A stretch of DNA of 64,000 bases from Wenyingzhuangia heitensis (lineage in GTDB: Bacteria; Bacteroidota; Bacteroidia; Flavobacteriales; Flavobacteriaceae), in the NCBI RefSeq assembly GCF_011762155.1, contig NZ_JAASQL010000004.1:186001-250000 (forward strand), given 5' to 3'. Of this stretch, positions 17,222 to 26,375 are shown piece after piece (the stretch's first letter is position 1; every line of letters begins with the position of its first letter). Under the pieces are notes generated by a model, which worked only from the letters and a program-made list of their open reading frames with translations, did not search any database and was not told where the DNA came from. The position numbers were made by a program, and so were the translations under genes.

Positions 17222-18568
17222 TTACATTCCCGGCATTCCACCTTTCATACCACCCATCATTTGCATCATTTTTTTAGCACCTCCACCTTGCATCATTTTC
17301 ATCATCTTGCTCATCTGAAAAAATTGTTTTAGCAATTGGTTTACCTCTGTAATGCTAGTTCCAGATCCTTTTGCAATTCTCTTTTTACGAGAAGCGTTAA
17401 TTGTTTTAGGCTCTGTTCTTTCTAAAGGAGTCATAGAGTTGATGATTGCTTCAATACCTTTAAAAGCATCGTCATCAATATCTACATCTTTAAGGGCTTT
17501 TCCTGCACCTGGTATCATTCCTACCAAGTCTTTCATGTTCCCCATTTTTTTGATTTGTTGAATTTGACTTAAGAAATCATCAAAACCAAATTGATTTTTA
17601 GCAATTTTCTTTTGCAGTTTTCTAGCTTCTTCCTCATCAAATTGTTCTTGAGCACGTTCTACCAAAGAAACAACATCTCCCATTCCCAAAATACGATCAG
17701 CCATACGGTCTGGATAGAAAACATCAATTGCTTCCATTTTTTCTCCAGTACCAATAAATTTAATAGGCTTGTTTACTACAGATTTAATGGTTAACGCAGC
17801 TCCACCACGTGTATCACCATCTAATTTGGTTAAAACAACTCCATCAAAATTTAACAAGTCGTTAAATGCTTTGGCAGTATTCACAGCATCTTGTCCTGTC
17901 ATAGAATCTACAACAAACAATGTTTCTTGTGGATTAACAGCTTTGTGAATGTTAGAAATTTCTGTCATTAAAGCTTCATCAATAGCCAAACGACCTGCGG
18001 TATCTATAATTACTGTGTTTTTACCATTTGCTTTTGCATGCGCAATTGCATTTTTGGCAATTTCAACAGGGTTTTTATTTTCAAGTTCAGCATATACTTC
18101 AACTCCAATTTGTTCTCCAACAACTTGTAACTGATTGATGGCTGCCGGACGGTATACATCGGCACCTACTAATAATACTTGCTTTGCTTTTTTAGTTTTT
18201 AAGAAATTGGCTAATTTACCAGAAAAGGTAGTTTTACCAGACCCTTGCAAACCTGCCATTAAAATTACGGTTGGGTTTCCTGTTAAATTAACTCCAGCAG
18301 TTTCTCCTCCCATTAAGTCGGTTAACTCGTCTTTTACCAACTTAACCATTAACTGACCTGGATTTAAGGTAGTTAATACATCTTGACCAATGGCTTTTTC
18401 TTTAACTCTTACAGTAAATTCTTTGGCAATTTTAAAGTTAACATCGGCATCTAATAATGCTCTACGTACTTCTTTTAGCGTTTCAGCTACATTTACTTCC
18501 GTTATTTTTCCGTGTCCTTTTAAAAGATGTAAGGCTTTATCTAATTTATCTGATAAATTATTAAACAT
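17222..18568 (-). CDS. ffh: signal recognition particle protein Ffh (SRP54)
   Basis: 448 residues. N domain with EVRRALLDADVNFKIAK, G domain with G1 GLQGSGKTT near residue 105, DTAGR, TKLDGDTRGG and the GTPase closing loop, then a Met-rich M domain (MSKMMKMM, repeated GGM at the C-end) that binds 4.5S RNA and signal peptides. It targets nascent membrane proteins to FtsY/Sec. Single gene with its own -7 box. Confidence 0.97.
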   Translation of the reverse strand: MFNNLSDKLDKALHLLKGHGKITEVNVAETLKEVRRALLDADVNFKIAKEFTVRVKEKAIGQDVLTTLNPGQLMVKLVKDELTDLMGGETAGVNLTGNPTVILMAGLQGSGKTTFSGKLANFLKTKKAKQVLLVGADVYRPAAINQLQVVGEQIGVEVYAELENKNPVEIAKNAIAHAKANGKNTVIIDTAGRLAIDEALMTEISNIHKAVNPQETLFVVDSMTGQDAVNTAKAFNDLLNFDGVVLTKLDGDTRGGAALTIKSVVNKPIKFIGTGEKMEAIDVFYPDRMADRILGMGDVVSLVERAQEQFDEEEARKLQKKIAKNQFGFDDFLSQIQQIKKMGNMKDLVGMIPGAGKALKDVDIDDDAFKGIEAIINSMTPLERTEPKTINASRKKRIAKGSGTSITEVNQLLKQFFQMSKMMKMMQGGGAKKMMQMMGGMKGGMPGM

Positions 18569-18600
18569 ATGTTGTAATTTACTTTGTTAAAGTTGAGGTG

Positions 18601-18608
18601 CAAATATA
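18601..18608 (-). promoter_or_regulatory. -7 box of ffh
   Basis: TATATTTG on minus, 32 nt upstream of the ffh ATG. Confidence 0.45.
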
Positions 18609-18644
18609 CAAGAATCTGCTAACTTATAAAGGGTTTATAGTCAA

Positions 18645-18669
18645 CAAAAAACCCTCCAATATTGGAGGG
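18645..18669 (-). terminator. terminator downstream of msrB
   Basis: CCCTCCAATATTGGAGGG palindrome with six U on the minus strand. It lies about 135 nt beyond the msrB stop, so the msrB transcript would have a long 3' tail, or a small transcript could arise between them; I see no clear promoter there. Confidence 0.7.
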
Positions 18670-18805
18670 TAAAATTTGTAAAACATAAAAACAAATACTA
18701 TTTATTTCCCTTAGCTTTGATGAAGATTTTATTCTTAAATAAACATTGTGGGATTCTAAAGTTAATCAATAACTAACTATAAATGATTGATTTATGTTAG
18801 GTGAT

Positions 18806-19261
18806 TTATTTTTTATTAAACAATAAAGAGGCTGAGTTTACGCAATATCTTTTTCCGGTGGTTTCTTTAGGTCCATCTTTAAACATATGCCCCAAGTGTC
18901 CTTCGCAAACATTACAGATAATTTCGGTTCTTACCATTCCGTATTTTTTGTCTATTAAAAAGGCAACATTGTTATTGATATGGTTGTCAAAAGAAGGCCA
19001 ACCTGTTCCTGAATCGAATTTTGTTGTAGAGGTAAATAAAGGAGTGTTACAACCTGCACAGTAATAAGTTCCTGTTTTGTAGTGTTTGTCATATTCTCCG
19101 CTAAAAGCATATTCAGTTCCTTTTTGTCTAAGTACAAAATATTGTTTTTCTGTTAATTGCTGTTTCCATTCAGCATCTGTTTTAATAACTTTCTTTTGGC
19201 TGTGCGCATTAGAAATGGTTAAAAAAAGAAGGAATAGAATAATATGGATGGATTTTTTCAT
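18806..19261 (-). CDS. msrB: secreted peptide-methionine (R)-S-oxide reductase
   Basis: 151 residues with a signal peptide (about 1-21, NAHS end), so periplasmic. It reduces methionine-R-sulfoxide in damaged proteins. Seen: SelR fold with zinc CxxC pairs CAGCNTPL and ICNVCEGHLGHMF, GTGWPSF and the catalytic Cys in RYCVNSASL. The divergent M48 peptidase gene follows to the right. Confidence 0.92.
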   Translation of the reverse strand: MKKSIHIILFLLFLTISNAHSQKKVIKTDAEWKQQLTEKQYFVLRQKGTEYAFSGEYDKHYKTGTYYCAGCNTPLFTSTTKFDSGTGWPSFDNHINNNVAFLIDKKYGMVRTEIICNVCEGHLGHMFKDGPKETTGKRYCVNSASLLFNKK

Positions 19262-19324
19262 AAAAAAGATTTTATAGTAAGTCGATTGTTGATAGGAATC
19301 ATTACCTAATAAAAATTCAAATAT

Positions 19325-19332
19325 TATATTTG
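19325..19332 (+). promoter_or_regulatory. -7 box of the M48 peptidase gene
   Basis: TATATTTG with TTA at the -33 position (19302-19304), 22 nt before the ATG. Confidence 0.4.
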
Positions 19333-19354
19333 TGATGAAACAATATTACAAATT

Positions 19355-20149
19355 ATGAATAAGATTATCTCATCAATATTAATAGCTACGTTTTTAACAG
19401 CTTGTTCTACTGTGCCTATTACTGGGAGAAAAAGGCTGAATTTTGTGTCTGATGCTACTGTGTTACCTACTAGTTTTTCGCAATACAATACTTTTTTAAA
19501 GGAGAACAAAATATCTACCAATGTTAGTAAAACACAAGAAATAAAACAAATTGGAGGTAGAATTTCTAAAGCTGTAGATAAGTTTATGAGAGCAAACGGA
19601 ATGTCTTCAGAGGCGGATAGTTATCGTTGGGAATTTAATTTGGTAGAAGATGAGCAATTAAATGCTTGGTGTATGCCAGGAGGAAAGGTGGTTTTTTATA
19701 CGGGAATTTTACCTGTAGCTAAAAATACTGATGGTATTGCGGCAATTATGGGACACGAGGTTGCTCATGCTTTTGCAAAACACGGACAAGAGCGTATGAG
19801 TTCTTCTCAAATTCAGCAGTATGCAGGAGCGGCAGTTGCTATTGGAACCTCTACTCAAGATGAAAAAACACAACAAATGTGGAACATGGCTTATGGATTA
19901 GGTTCTCAATTAGGGATGTTAAAATACAGCAGAACACACGAAACCGAAGCAGATAAATTAGGCTTAGTCTTTATGATTATGGCAGGATATAGAGGAGAAG
20001 AAGCCGTAGCGGTTTGGCAGCGAATGAAATCTTTAGGTGGTAGTTCTCAGCCAGAATTTTTAAGTACGCACCCATCTAACGATTCTAGAATTGCCACACT
20101 ACAATCTTATTTGCCCGAAGCTAAGAGGTTGGCAGCTAAGTATAAATAA
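19355..20149 (+). CDS. M48-family metallopeptidase lipoprotein (BepA/LoiP-like)
   Basis: 264 residues. Lipobox LTAC with the acylated cysteine at about residue 17, then VPITGRKRLNFVSD typical of this family. Zinc motif HEVAHAF at about residues 131-137, third ligand in ETEADKLG at about 200. Periplasmic quality-control protease of the outer-membrane assembly type. Single gene. Confidence 0.88.
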   Translation: MNKIISSILIATFLTACSTVPITGRKRLNFVSDATVLPTSFSQYNTFLKENKISTNVSKTQEIKQIGGRISKAVDKFMRANGMSSEADSYRWEFNLVEDEQLNAWCMPGGKVVFYTGILPVAKNTDGIAAIMGHEVAHAFAKHGQERMSSSQIQQYAGAAVAIGTSTQDEKTQQMWNMAYGLGSQLGMLKYSRTHETEADKLGLVFMIMAGYRGEEAVAVWQRMKSLGGSSQPEFLSTHPSNDSRIATLQSYLPEAKRLAAKYK

Positions 20150-20244
20150 GTTGTTTCAATCTATTGTGTATTAGTTAGAAAAATTACTTGAGTTGATTGA
20201 ATTTTAACACAGATACACAAAGAGTGTTTCATAAAATAGAGTAT

Positions 20245-20277
20245 AATCCCAATTGAATTATCTTAATTGGGATTTTT
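20245..20277 (+). terminator. terminator-like hairpin
   Basis: AATCCCAATT / AATTGGGATT stem followed by five T on plus. It overlaps the 3' end of the convergent M1 peptidase gene and closes the M48 transcript about 100 nt after its stop. Confidence 0.6.
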
Positions 20278-21882
20278 GTTTGTATGGATATAGTAGTTTT
20301 TATCTACGGTAAAATCAGAAATATTTCCTTTTACTTGTTGCCAAGTAGTAGTGTTAGGGGTAATCCAAATTTTTTTGTGATTAAGATATGTTTTTACGGG
20401 AATGTTAAAATTAGCAACTGTATTTTTCCACTGATAGGAAATAAATTCTCCGTCTTGTTTTAAAACCAATTCAGGAATATCGGTAGTATGTAAATATTGC
20501 TTAAAAAATGGTTTTACATCTAGTTTTGTTTTAGAATTGATAAAATCAATCAACGTTTTACCGCTAACTGTTTGGTGGTAGAATTTAGTATTAATTTCTT
20601 TTAGAATCTCTCTCCATAAAACATCATCATCAACTATTTGTCGTAAGGTATGTAGCATTAAACTTCCTTTAAAATACATATCTCCACTACCTTCGTTGTG
20701 TACATTAAAATGACCTACAATAGGTTTGTCGTTTTTTACAAAAGGTTTTAATCCTTGTACATATTCATTAGCTGCTTGTGTACCGTAATAATAATCTACA
20801 AACAAACTTTCTGCATAGGTGGTAAAAGATTCATGAATCCATAAATCGGCAACATCTTTACAGGTAATGCTGTTGGCAAACCATTCGTGACCAGATTCGT
20901 GCACAATGATATAATCAAATTGTAATCCCCAAGAAGATAAGCCCATTGGCTTGCCTAAATATCCTTTTTTGTATTGGTTTCCATACCCAATACAACTTTG
21001 GTGTTCCATCCCTAAATAAGGAACTTCTACTAGTTTGTATCCATCCTTGTAAAAAGGATAAGGCCCTAACCAATATTCAAAAGCTTTTAAGGTTTTGGCT
21101 ACATCTTTAAACTGAACTTTAGCTTTTAATAAGTTGGACGACAATACGTAATAATCGCAATTTAATTTTCCGTTTAGTCCATAATAGGTTTCACTAAAAT
21201 TGGCATAATTGGCAATGTTCATGCTAATACCATAATCGTTAATAGGATTGTTTACTTCCCAAGTATAAGAGGTGGTGTTGTTTTTATTTCTAGTAATATG
21301 GGTGCATTTTCCGTTAGATACATTAATTAGCGGAGTAGGACAGGTAACCGTTATTTGCATGGCATCAGCTTCGTCTGCAGGATGATCTTTACAAGGCCAC
21401 CAAACACTTGCTCCAATAGCTTGATTGGCTGTGGCTATAAAAGGTTTTTGATACGGATCTTTACTCCAAACTATACCACCATCCCAAGGTGGATCTATGG
21501 CTTCTTTGGGTTGTCCGTGATAGTAAATAGTGATGTTTTCTAATCTGTTTTTTTTCTGTTTTTTGATGAGATTTACAAAATAACTAATTCCAATTTTAGA
21601 ATACGTTAGTTTGTTTTTGTCTTGAAGTATAGAGTCTATTTGCAAAGGATCTTGTAATTCAAACTGGAGTATTTGATAAGGGCTTAGAACTTTATAAGTA
21701 ATTGTATTGTTACCAGATATCATTTTAGTTTCGGGAAAGACAGTAACATCCAAAGTGTATTTTTGTACATCCCACCAGGTTCTTTCTTTGGTTAGGCTTC
21801 CTCTTAAACTATCTTGTTTGGTAAAGTTTTGAGCGGATAGACTGCACGACCATAAAATAAAAAGTAAAAAGCCTTTTAGCAT
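20263..21882 (-). CDS. secreted M1-family aminopeptidase
   Basis: 539 residues with a signal peptide (about 1-17, LSAQ end). Gluzincin: exopeptidase-type segment LGMEHQSCIGYG near 295-307 (GMEHQ in place of GAMEN), zinc motif VHESGHEWFANS near 327, and the third ligand in WIHESFTTYAESL. It trims N-terminal residues from peptides in the periplasm or outside. No T9SS sorting domain is seen. Shorter than typical M1 enzymes because the C-terminal helical domain is absent, as in several Bacteroidota homologues. Confidence 0.88.
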   Translation of the reverse strand: MLKGFLLFILWSCSLSAQNFTKQDSLRGSLTKERTWWDVQKYTLDVTVFPETKMISGNNTITYKVLSPYQILQFELQDPLQIDSILQDKNKLTYSKIGISYFVNLIKKQKKNRLENITIYYHGQPKEAIDPPWDGGIVWSKDPYQKPFIATANQAIGASVWWPCKDHPADEADAMQITVTCPTPLINVSNGKCTHITRNKNNTTSYTWEVNNPINDYGISMNIANYANFSETYYGLNGKLNCDYYVLSSNLLKAKVQFKDVAKTLKAFEYWLGPYPFYKDGYKLVEVPYLGMEHQSCIGYGNQYKKGYLGKPMGLSSWGLQFDYIIVHESGHEWFANSITCKDVADLWIHESFTTYAESLFVDYYYGTQAANEYVQGLKPFVKNDKPIVGHFNVHNEGSGDMYFKGSLMLHTLRQIVDDDVLWREILKEINTKFYHQTVSGKTLIDFINSKTKLDVKPFFKQYLHTTDIPELVLKQDGEFISYQWKNTVANFNIPVKTYLNHKKIWITPNTTTWQQVKGNISDFTVDKNYYIHTNKNPN

Positions 21883-21945
21883 AGTTGTTTTTGGTTAATA
21901 GATGTTTGATGGTTAACGTTGATCTAAGGTATAAAATGTTTAAAC

Positions 21946-21987
21946 ATAAAAAAGACAAGGTATGATTTTATCATAGCTTGTCTTTTT
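21946..21987 (-). terminator. terminator after the purB-lipoprotein pair
   Basis: Near-perfect stem AAGACAAG / CTTGTCTT extending inward through TATGAT/ATCATA, with U-run on minus. Confidence 0.8.
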
Positions 21988-22009
21988 TAATATATGTACA
22001 ACAAAATTG

Positions 22010-22381
22010 TTATTCTTCTATTTTATAGGTAATCCCTTCTTGTTTAAAATTACTCCCTAAATAAGAACCTTTAAACTTATAATAGTTGTTTTTAATGGCT
22101 GTTATTTTCACAATAAAAGGAATGCTATCTAATTTGTTTTTAGGATTTACTTTTCGCAATTCATATTCAAAGTTAGATTTCCAGTAAACGCTAAAAGTGT
22201 CTACTTGGTTTTTGTAAGTTTCAATTTGAATTTTTTCAGTTCTATAAAAGTTAGAACTGTCTTTTCGTTCTCCCAAATAGGTTTTGAAATGACCCTTTCT
22301 AAAAAGCGTAACATCCGTTTTATTTCCTGTATTACAAGAAATAAAAACGGATGTTAGTATCATATAGATTAAAAATCTCAT
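22010..22381 (-). CDS. small lipoprotein of unknown function
   Basis: 123 residues from ATG at 22381; an in-frame TTG just before it is not needed. Lipobox FISC, mature protein of about 107 residues, beta-rich with a KGHFKTYLG segment near residue 30. It follows the purB stop by 3 nt and shares the terminator, so it is probably co-transcribed with purB, though nothing links it to purine synthesis. I do not recognise the family. Confidence 0.7.
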   Translation of the reverse strand: MRFLIYMILTSVFISCNTGNKTDVTLFRKGHFKTYLGERKDSSNFYRTEKIQIETYKNQVDTFSVYWKSNFEYELRKVNPKNKLDSIPFIVKITAIKNNYYKFKGSYLGSNFKQEGITYKIEE

Positions 22382-22384
22382 CAA

Positions 22385-23728
22385 TTAAATTCCTGTATAG
22401 TTACTTGGAGTAATTACTTTTAATTCTGCTTTAATTTCATCAGAAACTTCTAAAGTATCTATAAAATTAGCAATAGTAGTTCCTGTAATTTTTTCGTTTA
22501 CACGAGTCAATCCTTTTAAAGCCTCGTAAGGATTAGGATAAGCCTCTCTACGTAAAATAGTCTGAATAGCTTCTGCTACTACCGCCCAGTTGTTTTCTAA
22601 ATCTCTAGCAAAAGCATCACGGTTAATTAACAATTTACCCAAACCTTTTAAGGTAGAAGCAAAACCAATTAAAGTATGACCAAAAGGAACTCCTACGTTT
22701 CTTAAAACAGTAGAGTCTGTTAAATCACGTTGCAATCTAGAAACAGGCAATTTAATAGCTAAATGTTCAAAAATAGCATTTGCAATTCCTAAGTTCCCTT
22801 CAGAGTTTTCAAAATCAATAGGATTTACTTTGTGTGGCATTGCAGAAGAACCTACTTCTCCTTTTTTTATTTTTTGTTTAAAGTAGTCGTTAGAAACATA
22901 CGTCCAAACATCTCTATCTAAATCAATAATAATAGTGTTGATTCTTTTTACAGCATCAAAAATAGCCGCCATATGGTCGTAGTGCTCAATTTGAGTAGTA
23001 GGGAAAGAATGTTTTAACCCTAATTTTTTTTCAACAAAATCAGTTCCAAAAGACTTCCAATCAATAGTTGGATATGCTACGTGGTGTGCGTTAAAATTTC
23101 CTGTAGCACCACCAAACTTAGCAGCATGCGGTACTTGTTTTAACAAGGTTACTTGTTGATTGATACGCTCTACAAAAACCATAATTTCTTTTCCTAAACG
23201 AGTAGGAGAAGCAGGTTGTCCGTGTGTACGTGCCAACATAGAAACATCGCTCCAGTCTGTAGCCAATTCTTTTAATTTAGTAACTACAGCTTCTAATTCA
23301 GCATCATAAACTTCATCAAACATATCTTTAATAGACAGTGGAATGGCAGTGTTGTTAATGTCTTGAGAAGTTAATCCAAAGTGGATAAATTCTTTAAAAG
23401 GTTGTAAATTTAAAGCATCAAACTTTTCTTTAATAAAGTATTCAACCGCTTTTACATCGTGATTGGTAACGCTTTCAATATCTTTTATTTTTTGAGCATC
23501 TGCAGATGTAAAGTTTTTATAAATCTTTCTTAAATCTGCAAATAAATTAGTGTTAAAATCCTCTAATTGTGGTAAAGGAATTTCACACAAAGCAATAAAG
23601 TACTCAATTTCAACTTTAACTCTATATTTAATTAATGCTTCTTCGGAATAATAAGCAGCTAAAGATTCTACTTTTCCTCTATATCTTCCATCAATAGGAG
23701 AGATGGCATTTAAATTTGATAAACTCAT
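22385..23728 (-). CDS. purB: adenylosuccinate lyase
   Basis: 447 residues, full length. It cleaves SAICAR and adenylosuccinate in purine synthesis. Seen: LNAISPIDGRYRGKV start, TSQDINNTA, TLIKQVP-like middle with MLARTHGQPASPTRLGKE (catalytic His), and the signature GSSAMPHKVNPIDFEN. Upstream TACTTTTG box on minus. Confidence 0.97.
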   Translation of the reverse strand: MSLSNLNAISPIDGRYRGKVESLAAYYSEEALIKYRVKVEIEYFIALCEIPLPQLEDFNTNLFADLRKIYKNFTSADAQKIKDIESVTNHDVKAVEYFIKEKFDALNLQPFKEFIHFGLTSQDINNTAIPLSIKDMFDEVYDAELEAVVTKLKELATDWSDVSMLARTHGQPASPTRLGKEIMVFVERINQQVTLLKQVPHAAKFGGATGNFNAHHVAYPTIDWKSFGTDFVEKKLGLKHSFPTTQIEHYDHMAAIFDAVKRINTIIIDLDRDVWTYVSNDYFKQKIKKGEVGSSAMPHKVNPIDFENSEGNLGIANAIFEHLAIKLPVSRLQRDLTDSTVLRNVGVPFGHTLIGFASTLKGLGKLLINRDAFARDLENNWAVVAEAIQTILRREAYPNPYEALKGLTRVNEKITGTTIANFIDTLEVSDEIKAELKVITPSNYTGI

Positions 23729-23750
23729 TTCTTTTTAAATATTTAAGGGA

Positions 23751-23758
23751 CAAAAGTA
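23751..23758 (-). promoter_or_regulatory. -7 box of purB
   Basis: TACTTTTG on minus, 22 nt upstream of the purB ATG. Confidence 0.4.
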
Positions 23759-23901
23759 CATTAAAATAAGAAAAGTTAAAAGATGTTTTTTAGTATACTT
23801 TAAACTTTGTAATTTCATTTTTTTATTTTGATGTGATGCTAGATAAACACTCGTCTAATCAATAGTTAATAAATAGGTGTAATCCTTAAATTTTTAGTTA
23901 A

Positions 23902-25053
23902 ATGCAGTTAAAAAAGTGTTTCTTTTTGTTGTTATTGTTGCCGTTTGTGGTTTTTGCTCAAAAAATTAATCAGTTTGATGCTCAGGGAGAAAGACACGGT
24001 TATTGGGAAAAAAGTTATAATTCTGGAAGAATTAAATATTCTGGAAAATTTAATCATGGTAAAGAAATAGGGATTTTTTATTTCTACGAAAACAAGATTA
24101 TCAATAATTATCCTGCAGTAAAAAAAATATTTAAACCTAATTCTAATGTGGTTGATGTTATTTTTTATGATCTCTACGGAACTTTACAAAGTGATGGAGA
24201 AATGATCAACAAAAAAAGATCTGGTCTTTGGAAATATTACGATGGTAAAAGAAATATAATTTTAACCGAAGAATATAAAGACGGAAATTTACACGGTGAA
24301 CGAGTTGTGTATTTTAATAATGGTAAAAAAGCAGAAGAAAGTCATTATATAAATGGAAAATTAGATGGAGTGTCTATAAGATATTCTCAAAAAGGAACTG
24401 TATTGCACGAAATGTCATATAAAAATGGTTTGTTACACGGAAGAACCAAGTTTTACGAAACCAATGGAGACATAAAAGAAACAGGTTTGTATTACAAAGA
24501 CTATAAAGTAGGAAAATGGGATTTTTATATTAAAGGAGAATACATGGGGTATAAAATACCTAACAAACAAAGAAGTCACCCAGACAACCAAGATATTTTA
24601 GCCAATATTCAAGATAAAAAAGAAAAACCAAGAGTGTATCCTAAAATTTCTAACGAAGATATTTTAGAAAATATAGAACGTAAAAAGGAAAAAGAAAGAG
24701 CTTATACAGAATTAACAGATGAAGAGATTCTAAAAAATATAAAAGGTAAAAAAGGAGAAAAAAGAACGTATTCTAAAGTAAGCGATGATGCTATTTTAAA
24801 AAGCATTGCGACTAAAATGGACGATAAAATAAAAGAATATAAAAGATTAGATGATGCTTTAATTTTAAGAAATATAAAAATTAAGCAAGCAGAAGAGGAA
24901 AAAAATAAAATTAAAAAATTATCTGATGAAGAGATTCTTCAGAACATAGAGAATAAGAAAAAACAAGAAGAATCTATAGATGAGAATAAATTATCTGACG
25001 AACAAATTCTTGAAAACATTCGAAAGAAAAGAGCTGTTTCTAAAAAAGAGTAA
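23902..25053 (+). CDS. secreted MORN/YwqK-type repeat protein with charged C-terminal repeats
   Basis: 383 residues with a signal peptide (about 1-18, VFAQ end). Residues 20-215 carry MORN-like turns (GERHGYWEKSY, RSGLWKYYDG, DGNLHGERVVYFNNGKK, DGVSIRYS, NGLLHGRTKFYETNGD, VGKWDFYIKG), the YwqK family pattern. Residues about 225-383 hold seven copies of a 20-24-residue charged unit, roughly L(S/T)DEEILxNIxxKK then a basic/acidic tract. The C-terminal part is probably helical. No toxin gene is adjacent, so the label 'YwqK antitoxin' says nothing here. Function unknown. Confidence 0.8.
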   Translation: MQLKKCFFLLLLLPFVVFAQKINQFDAQGERHGYWEKSYNSGRIKYSGKFNHGKEIGIFYFYENKIINNYPAVKKIFKPNSNVVDVIFYDLYGTLQSDGEMINKKRSGLWKYYDGKRNIILTEEYKDGNLHGERVVYFNNGKKAEESHYINGKLDGVSIRYSQKGTVLHEMSYKNGLLHGRTKFYETNGDIKETGLYYKDYKVGKWDFYIKGEYMGYKIPNKQRSHPDNQDILANIQDKKEKPRVYPKISNEDILENIERKKEKERAYTELTDEEILKNIKGKKGEKRTYSKVSDDAILKSIATKMDDKIKEYKRLDDALILRNIKIKQAEEEKNKIKKLSDEEILQNIENKKKQEESIDENKLSDEQILENIRKKRAVSKKE

Positions 25054-25056
25054 ACT

Positions 25057-25098
25057 AAAAAAGCCATTAAATCACGAAAAATTTAATGGCTTTTTTTT
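25057..25098 (+). terminator. terminator of the MORN-repeat gene
   Basis: AAAAAGCCATTAAAT / ATTTAATGGCTTTTT stem followed by T8. Confidence 0.85.
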
Positions 25099-25135
25099 GA
25101 ACATCTGTTAAGACAGCTAACTCTTATTTTTGTAC

Positions 25136-25143
25136 TATCTTTG
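25136..25143 (+). promoter_or_regulatory. -7 box of mnmA
   Basis: TATCTTTG; the transcript would start near 25150. This excludes an in-frame start at 25130 and supports ATG 25163. A second box TATTTTTG lies at 25125-25132. Confidence 0.45.
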
Positions 25144-25162
25144 TACTCTCAATTTTTTGATT

Positions 25163-26353
25163 ATGAAACGTGTAGTAGTTGGACTTTCTGGAGGAGTAGA
25201 TAGTAGTGTAGCCGCATATTTGTTGCAGCAACAAGGATATGAAGTGATTGGTTTATTTATGAAAAACTGGCACGATGATTCTGTAACAATATCTAACGAA
25301 TGTCCGTGGCTAGAAGATAGTAACGATGCAATGCTTGTTGCCGAAAAATTAGGAATTCCTTTTCAAGTAGTAGACTTAAGCAAAGAATACCAAGAACGTA
25401 TTGTAGACTATATGTTTAACGAATACGAACGTGGGAGAACTCCCAACCCAGATGTGCTTTGTAACAGAGAAATTAAGTTTGATGTGTTTATGAAAATTGC
25501 ATTAGAGTTAGGAGCAGACTATGTAGCTACAGGTCATTATTGCCGTAGAGGAGTTGTACAAGATGTACATGGAAATGACGTTTATCAATTAAAAGCAGGA
25601 GTAGATAATAATAAAGATCAATCCTATTTTTTATGTCAGTTGTCTCAAAAGCAATTGTCTAAAGCATTGTTCCCAATAGGGGAGTTAACGAAACCCGAAG
25701 TAAGAGAAATTGCCAAAGAATTAGATTTGGTAACAGCAGATAAAAAAGATTCACAAGGATTGTGTTTTATTGGTAAAGTAAGGTTGCCAGAATTTTTGCA
25801 ACAAAAATTACAACCCAAAGAAGGAGTTATTGTACAGGTTGACAAAAGCAATCAAACTTATAACAAAGAAATTCCTGTTTTTGAAACTAAAGAAGAAGAA
25901 TTGGCTTTTTACAGTCAAAAATATAGCTATACAATTACTAGCGGAAAAATAGTAGCAAAACACCAAGGAGCTCATTATTTTACCAAAGGACAACGTAAAG
26001 GGTTGGCTGTTGGTGGAACACAAGAACCTTTATTTGTGATAGAAACTGATGTGAAAGAAAATATAATTTATGCAGGAGAAGGAAAACAACATCCAGGATT
26101 GTATAGGAAAGTATTGTTTGTAAGCAATGCAGAACTGCATTGGATTCGTGAAGATTTATCTTTAAAAACAGGTGAGTCTAAAGATGTACTGGCAAGAATT
26201 CGTTACCGTCAGCCTTTAGAAAAAGCAACTTTGTATCAAGTAGAAGGAGGAATGTATGTGGAATTTCAAAACCCGCAATCCGCCATACAAGAAGGACAAT
26301 TTGTAGCTTGGCATTTAGAAGATGAACTTTTAGGATCGGGAGTAATTGCCTAA
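25163..26353 (+). CDS. mnmA: tRNA-uridine 2-sulfurtransferase
   Basis: 396 residues from ATG 25163 ([15 protein letters not shown]). It adenylates and thiolates U34 of tRNA-Lys/Glu/Gln. Seen: PP-loop [19 protein letters not shown], catalytic cysteines in [12 protein letters not shown] and [19 protein letters not shown], and a C-terminal beta-barrel. The upstream alternative start lies within the promoter. Confidence 0.96.
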   Translation: MKRVVVGLSGGVDSSVAAYLLQQQGYEVIGLFMKNWHDDSVTISNECPWLEDSNDAMLVAEKLGIPFQVVDLSKEYQERIVDYMFNEYERGRTPNPDVLCNREIKFDVFMKIALELGADYVATGHYCRRGVVQDVHGNDVYQLKAGVDNNKDQSYFLCQLSQKQLSKALFPIGELTKPEVREIAKELDLVTADKKDSQGLCFIGKVRLPEFLQQKLQPKEGVIVQVDKSNQTYNKEIPVFETKEEELAFYSQKYSYTITSGKIVAKHQGAHYFTKGQRKGLAVGGTQEPLFVIETDVKENIIYAGEGKQHPGLYRKVLFVSNAELHWIREDLSLKTGESKDVLARIRYRQPLEKATLYQVEGGMYVEFQNPQSAIQEGQFVAWHLEDELLGSGVIA

Positions 26354-26375
26354 CTTGTAGGCAAACAAAATCAAG

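Noticed and set aside
23902-25053. YwqK-type antitoxin of a toxin-antitoxin pair
   Set aside because: It has a signal peptide and no small partner gene; MORN-like turns are common in envelope proteins.
25130-25163. Earlier start of mnmA at 25130
   Set aside because: It lies within the promoter boxes; the family starts at [15 protein letters not shown] (25163).
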